A DNA stretch of 64,000 nucleotides from Lepisosteus oculatus (lineage: Eukaryota; Chordata; Actinopteri; Semionotiformes; Lepisosteidae). The notes beneath the pieces are model-generated. The model ran no database searches, had not been told where the DNA came from, and saw only the letters and a program-made list of their open reading frames with translations. Positions 27,801 through 37,200 of the stretch are shown in pieces (position 1 is the first letter of the stretch; every line of letters begins with the position of its first letter). Location: contig NC_090707.1 in NCBI RefSeq assembly GCF_040954835.1, positions 24,260,570 through 24,324,569 of the forward strand. The letters are read 5' to 3'. The translations under genes were made by a program, and so were the position numbers.

Positions 27801-29211
27801 ATTCTCAATGGTATTCTAATGTGAGTCAAATGTGAAATTTCATGTTGTTAGATGACAGACCACCTTGTTTCAAAACTATTTCTAAAAATGAAATCATTTT
27901 TTAAGCAAACAAAGTACTTATCATCACACTTCTGAAACTGATTTAAAAGGATTTAAACTCATACATATTCATATAAAAACACCTACAAATAAAAAAGGGA
28001 GAAAGGAGAGGAGATTCACAAAAAAATACAAAGAAAGAGTATGCAGCCCTTTCTTTTACAGAAGACTCTCCATTTGTCAAACTTTGGGATTTTGGAGGCT
28101 TAACTGTTTCTTCTTTACTAAACTGTTTAGGTTGTCTACAGACTAGGGACTTTAGACTTGGACTTCTGAAATTGTAAATGAACTTAAAAAGCAGTCTTTC
28201 GAAGTCTAAGAGGCTCACCTGCTCTTCCCGGCTCTCAAAAGGGCACTGGCAGGCAGAGCAAAACATCCTGTCAGATACCTCGACGATAGTTACAGTCGGA
28301 CCCTTACTGCTATCTGCTAAAAGTTTTTCATCTGGAAGAAGGAAAGAAGTCTCCATTAGTGACTTACCCACACTGTAGAAAGGTCTTATGCATAGGCAAA
28401 GCCCCCTCTTCGATCACCACCACTTCAGCACACATTTGGTCACCTTTAGCTCTTTTGTATATTACAGCAGGAGAACTGTAAGAGCTCCTAATGACTGATG
28501 ATCGCGATGGAGTTACAGCAGTCTTGCATCAGAAAATTATTTGACACTGTCTAAAGACAGCTGTAAAAATGCTGTGAAAAACACTTACCCAAACTCTAGC
28601 ATTAGCTCATTAATCAGTATGGGGTGGTAAAATACTACAGAGTATTTTTTAACTATATTTTGCTCTACCATGCAATGAACAATGGAAAACCTTCAATGTA
28701 AGCAAAAGAGATAAAACTGATTCATTCACAAGCAACTGGAGGCATAATTTACACTACATTATTTACAGTTTTTTTATAATCCTGTAATTGACATTTTTGC
28801 ACAGCTAAAAGTTACAAGTAAAAAGGCAAACAAAGCAAAAGAAAGCACAATAGAGACATATACTGTATTGCATTCCATAAATAAATGTTTAAATTGGAAG
28901 GCAGCAAATCTCTCAGATAAAACTATATGAAGCTCTAATAACATTTTTGCTAACGCTTAAGCAATGGGTTGACTAGTGTCTTGGCTTTAAGGTGTGTTAA
29001 CACATTTTATGATCACAGGGGGAAGTTTCTGGAAAAGAGGGTGAAAAGAGGCAGAATGAACGCAGTGCACACATTAAAATGTACCTGTATTAGGAGAGAT
29101 GGCATTGGTAGGCATGGCAGGTCCTTGGGTGTCAGTGACCTCCTGCAGCCCCTCCAGCAAAGAAGGTTCTTGGTGGCAGTCAAACACTGAATGGGATTCT
29201 GGATGTGCCAT
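12851..29211 (-). CDS. ankzf1: ANKZF1 (Vms1 homologue), peptidyl-tRNA-cleaving ribosome quality-control factor
   Basis: Frees stalled nascent chains from 60S ribosomes and works with p97/VCP. Coding exons in transcript order: 29211-29085, 28331-28219, 26730-26628, 25396-25185, 24583-24474, 23538-23385, 21746-21524, 20702-20601, 19280-19113, 17582-17439, 16776-16497, 15389-15278, 14831-14664, 14043-13973 and 12977-12851. All phases join, giving 737 aa against about 726 in human. Visible parts: a C2H2 finger (C67, C70, H83, H89); a VLRF1 release-factor domain with [17 protein letters not shown] and [13 protein letters not shown], where Q244 (codon 23474-23472) is the catalytic Gln; a Lys-rich stretch; ankyrin repeats ([20 protein letters not shown], about 550-579); a basic coiled coil after [13 protein letters not shown] that should hold the VCP-interacting motif; and a C-terminal CWQCG...FCTTRC zinc knuckle. 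Start: the Met of MAHPESHS lies just after an acceptor at 29234/29235, so at least one 5' untranslated exon lies upstream. Exon 9 has a triple-CAG acceptor. Confidence 0.96.
17195..17320 (+). repeat. Dispersed retroelement terminal unit, copy 1
   Basis: Carries the segment GAAGAAGGCTCCACGGCCGA, then GGAATAAAGCTATTAC and CTGACGCAGCTACCCACC. The same unit recurs at 20430-20560 and, inverted and dimeric, at 59087-59289. It lies in an ankzf1 intron. Confidence 0.65.
18239..18613 (-). other. Unexplained open stretch in an ankzf1 intron
   Basis: Two overlapping minus-strand frames stay open for 124 and 107 codons, in DNA more GC-rich than its surroundings. One encodes a basic run, [13 protein letters not shown], and then low-complexity Arg/Gly/Pro. 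I recognise no family and the neighbouring exons join without it. It could be an old mobile insertion or a cassette exon. Confidence 0.25.
19638..19982. mobile_element. Foldback MITE with repeated 19-mers in its arms
   Basis: The arms begin ATGGAAGC and end GCTTCCAT. Each contains a CTCCAGGG or CCCTGGCGG edge, an A/T run and GCGCTATGGTATCT. Inside, a unit near ACTTAGCAACTCAGAATTG is repeated about twice on the left and three or more times inverted on the right. CAAAGCT flanks both sides (19631-19637 and 19984-19990), and the eight-base flanks match at 7 of 8, as hAT-type duplications do. There is no transposase. It lies in an ankzf1 intron. Confidence 0.72.
20430..20560 (+). repeat. Dispersed retroelement terminal unit, copy 2
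   Basis: Has CACACCTGAAGAAGGCTCCA, GGAATAAACCTACTAC and GCATGCTGACGCAGC, ending at CCACCTGAACTAC. It is preceded by a separate TTCAATTCAAGGTGCTTTAT repeat at 20340. It lies in an ankzf1 intron. Confidence 0.65.
23921..24312 (+). mobile_element. 5'-truncated 5S-derived SINE, copy 2
   Basis: Begins within the body (ACACTATACTGTAAAGAGGC) and runs through CCTGTAAAGCGCTTTGAG and AAAAGCGCTATACAAG to a TTATTATTATT tail. The 5S head is absent, as expected from incomplete reverse transcription. It lies in an ankzf1 intron. Confidence 0.75.
26900..27260 (+). mobile_element. Decayed L2-type LINE 3' end
   Basis: Across three frames the sequence reads [11 protein letters not shown] / [14 protein letters not shown], then [12 protein letters not shown], then [20 protein letters not shown] and [11 protein letters not shown]. 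That order of blocks is the C-terminal end of L2/CR1-group reverse transcriptase ORFs. Frameshifts make it non-functional. It lies in an ankzf1 intron. Confidence 0.72.
27884..28187. repeat. Split copy of a segment also found beside atg9a
   Basis: 27884-27950 and 28148-28187 match 34059-34125 and 34126-34168 closely, including CAAAGTACTTATCATCACAC and GGACTTCTGAAATTGTAAAT. Here the two halves are parted by about 197 bp that is absent from the other copy. Confidence 0.65.
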
Positions 29212-29360
29212 GGCTGCCAACACGGTGGGATCACCTGCACCACACAAGATCTGACACTCAATAATCACTAAAGACACCTCCTCTGACTCAGTTCACTTCT
29301 AATGACTTCAATACAACCATATGGGTGAATGGATCAAACTACCCCGTGACGTGGTTGAAC

Positions 29361-29475
29361 AGTTACAAACGAGAGGCCATTCGGTTCATTCTACATCGTT
29401 AATGATCTAGAACGATCTAATCGAGCCGCGCGTCTCATCCACACATTTCTTATAAGAAGCCAGGGTATCTGCAAC
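29361..29475 (+). repeat. Dispersed repeat fragment near the ankzf1 5' end
   Basis: GTTACAAACGAGAGGCCATT, followed by TCATCCA and TTTCTTATAAGAAGCCAGGG, follows the same order as the copies at 40838 and 42305. It is old and diverged. Confidence 0.4.
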
Positions 29476-31056
29476 AAAGAGGCTTTTGTGGTAATATATA
29501 TATAAATTGAAGTTTAATTACCTAAAGTACCATGACATAATTTAATTTCTAAATTCAAAAGCTTGAACAGCTAAAATAAGAAACTTCTTAAAGACGCCTA
29601 CTTAGTACTATCTTGTAAAAACTCGTTGTTTACCGCCTCCCAAGATAATGCTTACTCGACTACAACATTTGCTAAACACGGCTGTTGTCACACATTGTGT
29701 TTTAATGCAAATGATGTAATACCGGGTTTCTCAGTTCAAAGTTGGCTGTTGCGCTGTATGTAAAGTATGTAACGCAACACCAAACCGAAAGACTCATGAG
29801 CAAGTCAAATTTGATATGACTAAGCAACACCCAACTTTGTCTTTAAATGGAAGAAAAAGTACAATATATATATATATAACTGTGAACATGATAAATTCTC
29901 AAAATGTTTCGAAAAATTACTAGAAGCACCTCGGACTTTAAGTTTAAACTGATTTTTGCGCTGGTATCGTATTAACAAATTCTTATCTGTGTCAAAGTTC
30001 ACTATTTAACACGTGTCGCAACAGCACAAGAAGCACCAGAACTTTGTTCTTGCCATATTCCCCCGCAAACATATAGTTTGGAAAATCGGGTATACAGAAA
30101 TACAAATTGCAGGCTGTACCTACAAGTTAATACTGTAACAGTCCAGAAATGACAATATATTTTGCGTTTTCCCCGTCAGGCTATTTTCGTCTTTATAAGA
30201 AAGAATCAAATCGTACATCGATTATATTATACTACTTGTATATTTTCAACGATACGATTATATCAATTCAGAAACTCGTGCTATATAAGCATACCGTACT
30301 ACCATTTCAAAAACACAACCTACCCGAGGAGGACTTGAATTACTGCATAGTACGGAAGCTGAAGAGGGACAATCAAAATAGATTTTACGACGATTATAGC
30401 GGCAGCACATTTCAGTGCATTTTCTGTCCCGTTCAAGCCTTGACTGAAAAGCTTTCTGTGTGGAGTTTGCATGTTATCGTGTCTTCATGTGTTTCGAATT
30501 CACCCACCTTCCAGAGACGTACTGACTAGGTTTGATAGTGATACTCTGTTCTATATTGGAATACTAGTAAAGGTTTCTTTTTTAATTACAATTCAACACT
30601 CAATAGGTCAGCCATACATAGCATCTACAGTATTACTTGGAAAATTCCATCTTATATAGAAAATTTAAACTTACAGTGTGCCCATTTAGAGCTACGAGTT
30701 TGTATTGAATTACTGTAAAATACTTAAATTACAGCACACCTGTAATGAATTTAATTTAATTGATTTGCGCCTCGCCTTGAATAAAATCAACCAGGCTAAT
30801 TATTGAAATTATTTTACAATGCATGAAATCTTATCTTTTTAAATAGCAGAATAAATTATTGGTCATGAGATATCCGTTTACATTTTTATTTGGAATTAAG
30901 AATATTATTAAGAATAAAACAAACAAAGCTGGGACACCTATTTTTAAAAATTGAAGTAGATTTCACTTTCCAGTGAAATTTTAATTTTCCAGGTTGTTTT
31001 TTCCCCCCCGAAATCTATAGTGTATTGACAAAAATGATATAGGTCAGACTAAATCC

Positions 31057-31059
<3 letters not shown>

Positions 31060-31099
<40 letters not shown>

Positions 31100-31676
31100 G
31101 CTTACACTTATATAGCGCTTTTCTGGACACTCCACTCAAAGCGCTTTACAGGTAATAATAATAATAATAATAATAATAGCTTACATTTATATAGCGCTTT
31201 TCTGGACACTCCACTCAAAGCGCTTTACAGGCAATGGGGACTCCCCTACACCACCACCAATGTGCAGCATCCACCTGGATGATGCAACGGCAGCCATAGT
31301 GCGCCAGAACGCTCACCACACATCAGCTATCAGTGGGGAGGAGAGCAGAGTAATTAAGCCAATTGATAGAGGGGGATTGTTAGGAGGCCATGATTGGTAA
31401 GGGCCAATGGGAAATTTGGCCAGGACGCCGGGGTACACCCCTACTCTTTTCGAGAAACACCCTGGGATTTTTAATGACCACAGAGAGTCAGGACCTCGGT
31501 TTTACGTCTCATCCGAAGGACGGCGCCTGTTTACAGTATAGTGTCCCCGTCACTATACAGGGGCATTAGGACCCACATGGACTGCAGGGTGAGCGCCCCC
31601 TGCTGGCCCCACTAACACCTCTTCCAGCAGCAACCTTAGTTTTTCCCAGGAGGTCTCCCATCCAGGTACTGACCAG
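31060..31676 (-). mobile_element. 5S-derived SINE, copy 3, with duplicated tail
   Basis: Minus orientation. The head is cut inside the 5S part, ending at the GTACTGACCAG complement. The 3' tail is present twice: about 31100-31152 and 31178-31231 carry the same segment with TATATAGCGCTTTTCTGGAC, each preceded by its own TAA array (31060-31099 and 31153-31178). Confidence 0.8.
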
Positions 31677-32138
31677 TAATTTCATTATGAATTTCATGAA
31701 ATTTTAACTACTGCACCGTATCAATGATTGACAAATTAAATAATAATGATGATAGATGGACAGGCAATTATGATTCATACTTTATGTATTGCCCGCGTTC
31801 AGAAGAAAAAAAACCCGGAAAGGTCCAAAATTATTTGGCAGCTTCGTATCGAGTGTATAAAGGACTCCAATGATTATGTTAATCGGTAACAATCTTTTCA
31901 GATTTCAGATTATGACTGGTATGCACATACATAAAGTACATACTCCTGGAGTCTCAGTTTGTAGAAGTGCACACTGCACGATTGTTATGAGACAGAAAAA
32001 AACGGAGGGGGATAGTCGACGACTGCTTCGGTCTAAATCGATTGGTTGTTGTTGTACTTTTTCTTAAAGAATCCGTCGTGGATTGGCTGTAGTGGCTGTC
32101 GATCACTACATTGACAGGTTCTGGATGTATAGTGAGAA

Positions 32139-34026
32139 ATGAAACCAAAACTGCTTGTCTGTGACTTGCCAGAAACATATGAAAAGATACATTCTCTCAA
32201 ATACAGGTTTAAAGGTAAGCGAAAATATAGAGGTAAGTACTTGTGAAGGACAACCTGCAAATTACCAACCGCACTGCCGTGTTTATGTAATGGTTTACGG
32301 ATCTACATTACGTGTACATTCGATTTACCTATGACAGAAATGGATGTCAGTGACTTCACTGTAGGTTTTACATTAAACATAATTTTATCGATATAAGTGT
32401 ATTGCTCATAACGACATGTAATACAGTTGCCAAGTAAATAATAGATGTGGTCGAATGGACAGGTTATGGTATTTACAATAACACGAACCAAATCATACTG
32501 CGATGCACAGCTCTCCAGACCAGTGTGACTTAGTGTGTAAATGATTTGAAGACATTAGATTATCTAAAGGAGATGTAATTCACAGTGTTGTTTTTATTCC
32601 ACAGACGCAGTTTATGAGGCTAGGACTGGAATTTTAAACAGGTCGATTGAAATGCAAGAGGTAAGAGGTTGGAGTTGTGCTAGGAAAATCTTGTCGGAAA
32701 GGAAACTGGACCTTCGTTCGGAAGAAGAGAAAGGATACCGCACTCGTCTGCTTTTCTGTTTTCGTTTTGACGTGACATACAGTAGTGTTGACCCGATTGA
32801 GGGTGCTGTGTGTCCACTAATTACTCCAAACGCCTGTCCAAAAGGAGTGTCGCGACTTTGGAGTTTGGCGTCTTTGTTAAATTGATATTTTTAAGAGAGT
32901 TCGGCTAATATAATACACCAGGTAATGAGAAAGTGATGATTACAAAACGCAGACGGATTAAGGAGTGCGATCGTTGTGTGGGTGGTGTGCAAAGCAGGCC
33001 AATCCGATTCGGCAACCCTGCAGCAGAAACTAACTTAGTTGTTTACCATTGTGGGCTTTGGCTGGTGATAGAGGTATTCAGATAGAATCAGAAAACGGAA
33101 AGTATGTTCATGACGTTTGTCGTTTTATATGTTACGGTCTGAAATTTGTATTGGCGTTTAGTGCAAAGATCCATCTGTAGAAGTACCTGCGTAGATTCAC
33201 CAGTCGATAGCATTGTTACAGCTCTGCACTAGTAGTAGAGACGCAATTTAGTCTTCCGAAAAGTCAGGGCTGTTCTCACCAGTTCGCGAGGAAAAGCTTG
33301 CGCTTGCTATCCTATAATGTATTTATCCAAGTTTTCCTTTTCACTTTTGTTCCCTATCTGCAGGGAGAATATTATACAGTTCTATACACAACAGACTTTT
33401 GGGGTTACCCGCCTCCTCACCACAAAAATGAATAGTACAGTATGTTTGCAAACCATTAATGTTTCAGTAAAATCTACAAGAATTAATACATTGTGCAGAA
33501 AAAATACATTATAAACCAAATACAAATCATGACGGTAAGAATAAAGATAATTTTAAGAAATCATCCTTGTTATACGAAGTGATATTCAGCATGATTAAAG
33601 GTTTATTTGTGTCTCCTCCATTTTACATGGTTCAACAAATCCAACTCCTCCCACAAATGTTTGGAACATAGAAGAGGCATTAGCACAAAGTGGTGACTAA
33701 AGACTAAAAGATCAAGGATATGTGATATGTGTGTAATAAGTCACCTCCTTGTTTTATACTTCTTTGGTTATAGTTTTAAACTATCACTTGGTTATCTCCT
33801 CATTTTGATGGAGGTCCCAGCCTCCTCATCCTACGACCACAGGATCAAATCTTACTATACTTAAATACTCAACAAACATCCTCAAACTTTGAATTGATTT
33901 TTTATTGGGTTGGTTATTTTCAGCATGACAAAGATTGAAAGCCCAGTCTCACAGAAGTTGAATCGTTTCAGTTATTTTCTTGTGGACCTAAATGAGTACA
34001 TCATCACATGCTATACCAAAAACTAG
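32139..34026 (+). CDS. Candidate small unnamed protein gene between ankzf1 and atg9a
   Basis: Not recognised. The exons are 32139-32214, 32605-32660 and then 33364-33435 (TAG), giving 67 aa. If exon 3 instead ends at 33434 on a GTACAG donor and joins 33924-34026, the product is 101 aa. Junctions are AAAG|GTAAGC, TTCCACAG|A, AAGAG|GTAAGA, ATCTGCAG|GG and TTTTCAG|C, and all keep phase. In-frame TAG and TGA lie just before the ATG, which fixes the start. The product begins MKPKLLVCDLPETYEKIH and contains DAVYEARTGILNRS and LYTTDFWGYPPPHH. It has no signal peptide or membrane segment. Short Tyr/Pro/His-containing proteins of this kind include microtubule inner proteins, but that is only a resemblance. 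The alternative is chance, or atg9a 5' untranslated exons. Confidence 0.42.
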
Positions 34027-34058
34027 GTGATTGATTCTTTGGCTTCAGAAGAGCTGGC

Positions 34059-34168
34059 AAAAATGAAATCATTTCTTTTTTGAAGCAAGCAAAGTACTTA
34101 TCATTACACTTCTGAAACAGATTTAAAAGGGACTTTAGACTGGGACTTCTGAAATTGTAAATGAGCTT
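34059..34168. repeat. Second copy of the ankzf1-intron segment
   Basis: Closely matches 27884-27950 plus 28148-28187 without the 197 bp interruption. It ends just before a likely acceptor (GATTGCATGCAG) that would begin the atg9a exon carrying the start codon. Confidence 0.65.
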
Positions 34169-34262
34169 AAGATTGCATGCAGAGTTCTGTAGCTGTCCCT
34201 GTGTCTCCCACCCAGACGAGTAATGGCTCCAAATGAGGCATGGTGTGGAATGAGACAGTAAC

Positions 34263-37200
34263 ATGGCCCACTTTGACACCGAGTACCAGCGTCTGGAGGC
34301 GTCTTACAATGACTCGCCACCAGGGGAGGAGGACTTGCTGGTGCATGTCCCAGAGGGCAGCAAGTGTAAGCATCACCTCTTTTCATTCACTTTACCCTGG
34401 AGATTGTGTTTTCTTAATCCTTCAGTTTCCTTCCATTTAGCTACCCTGTAGGGCAAAACCTACGGGACTTTGGCACCCTTCCATCACTGGTTCCATTACC
34501 TGATTATTGTCACCTCTTTAAAATGTACATTCTTGAAGACACAATGGTGCCAAATTGTTGGAACCTGGGGAAGAAAGCTCAGCCTTTATACATATTTCAT
34601 TATTGTTAATGTGCAGTGATATGTTTTACTGTTATCATTAGAGTTTTGTGTTTGCTAAAAAGGAATGTTGTGCTTTAAACAGTAAAACAACTGTAAATAA
34701 CTGTGCTTCATGTAAAAGACCAAACCTAGCTTTAGCGAGAAGTACCATTATATTTAGTCAGTGTGAGTACTGTCCAATAAATCACATGGCAATCTGTGAA
34801 AAAAAATATCCTTCTCTTTCTAATGGTTTTAGCTGATAAAGATGGCTTATAAAAGTTAATTCATTTATTGGTCTAATGCGTCTTACTGAATATACAGAGC
34901 ACACATTGTGCAACATTTTTTGTACTTGTTGATCCTGTTTAATGATGTATGCTTTTTTTCTCGCATGCAGCCCAGTGGCATCATATAGAAAACCTGGACC
35001 TCTTTTTTCAGAGAATATCCTTTTTGTGAAGCCCAGAATACACAGTTTACTCAGAACAGTGATCAGTTTTCCTATCTAGACTATTTTATTGTAGCACATG
35101 TATAGTCTGTTTGAGAGTTTTAATTCAGCAAAAGTGAATTGAAAGAAATAACAGACACATGCTGAAACTCCAACCAAAACTGTTTCAGTTTCTGTTTCAC
35201 CACATCATACACAATGTGCACATTGCTGAGGATGTGTTGAGAAACTGGGGGTGTTTTCCTCCTCACTACTCAGTCAAGGCAGAGTCTTCAGTTTTTTTGC
35301 CTCTCAGAAGTTTTCACTTTCAAAATTAAGAAAATATATTTTATTTTGTAACAAAATCCTCACAAGCTGTTACTGGCATGGAAACAATATTTGAGGGTTT
35401 TTTTTCCAAATTTTACATCACATCAGAATATATTGCATGCTTCTTTTTTTGCACCGTTTATCATTTTACTGAACTATCCCCTTAACTTTGACATTCTACG
35501 TCTATAACCTGCACCAGAAAAATGGCTTCACATGTATGCTGCTTGGGGAGATCTTTGAGCTTGTGTAAGTAAATGTTAGATATTTTAGTATGCTTCAGAT
35601 CTTCAAAATTCACAAATCATTTTTGTCTAAAGCCTTTATTTCCACTTTGATATTATTGATTGTTTTAGCAATGTTGTGCTGGTGATTGGAAGGCTCTAAA
35701 ACACATTCTCTTATAAAAATACATTCTTCAAAATTAACATTGAACTATATGTTTTTCTTTGTCCAATTGATATTAACTATTTCAACAGGTTATACAACAT
35801 CTATGATTATTAAATATAATTGTTAATTTCTGTCTCACAGGCAATTGGTATTTGTTGTCACCTTTACCGTGTTCCTGGCAAACTGCATTGATTATGACAT
35901 TTTGTTTGCTAACAAAATGGTCAACCACACTCACCAGACACAGGAGACTTTTAAAGTCACACTTCCCGATGCATTTCTGCCTATGAATGTCTGCAGTTCC
36001 AGGTAAAACCAGCTTTATGCTTTAGAATGTCTCCTTTTGATGGTCTGTTCTAAAAGTAGATCATTTTTTAGGTAATATTACCCTTACAAATGGCTCCAAA
36101 TGACTCCCTTTTGTTTCATATAATGTCATGACTTGTCAGGGACTATACAGTGCCTTGCGAAAGTATTCGGCCCCCTTGAACTTTTCAACCTTTTGCCACA
36201 TTTCAGGCTTCAAACATAAAGATATAAATTTTTTATTTTATGTGAAGAATCACCAACAAGTGGGACACAATTGTGAAGTGGAACGAAATCTATTGGATTT
36301 TTGAAACTTTTTTAACTAATAAAAAAATGAAAAGTGGGGCGTGCAAAATTATTCGGCCCCTTTACTTTCAGTGCAGCAAACTCACTCCAGAAGTTCAGCG
36401 AGGATCTCTGAATGATCCAATGTTGTCCTAAATGACTGATGGTGATAAATAGAATCCACCTGTGTGTAATCAAGTCTCTGTATAAATGCACCTGCTCTGT
36501 GATAGTCTCAAGGTTCTGTTGAAAGCGCAGAGAGCATCATGAAGACCAAGGAACACACCAGGCAGGTCCGTAATACTGTTGTGGAGAAGTTTAAAGCCGG
36601 ATTTGGATACAAAAAGATTTCCCAAGCTTCAAACATCCCAAGGAGCACTGTGCAAGCGATCATCTTGAAATGGAAGGAGTATCAGACCACTGCAAATCTA
36701 CCAAGACCTGGCCGTCCCTCTAAACTTTCAGCTCAGACAAGGAGAAGACTGATCAGAGATGCAGCCAAGAGGCCCATGATCACTCTGGATGAACTGCAGA
36801 GAACTACAGCTGAGGTGGGAGAGTCTGTCCATAGGACAACAATCAGTCTTACACTGCACAAATCTGGCCTTTATGGAAGAGTGGCAAGAAGAAAGCCATT
36901 TCTCAAAGATATCCATAAAAAGTCTCGTCTAAAGTTTGCCACAAGCCACCTGGGAGACACCCCAAACATGTGGAAGAAGGTGCTCTGGTCAGATGAAACC
37001 AAAATCGAACTTTTTGGCCACAATGCAAAACGATATGTTTGGCGTAAAAGCAACACAGCTCATCACCCTCAACACACCATCCCCACTGTCAAACATGGTG
37101 GTGGCAGCATCATGGTTTGGGCCTGCTTTTCTTCAGCAGGGACAGGGAAGATGGTTAAAATTGAGGGGAAGATGGATGCAGCCAAATACAGGACCATTCT

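Larger units (their letters stand above)
29235..32138. other. Spacer upstream of ankzf1
   Basis: Must contain the ankzf1 promoter and any untranslated first exon, but I cannot place them. It holds a dispersed repeat, a plus-strand open frame of 126 codons (30149-30529) without recognisable motifs, and a 5S-derived SINE. Confidence 0.45.
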
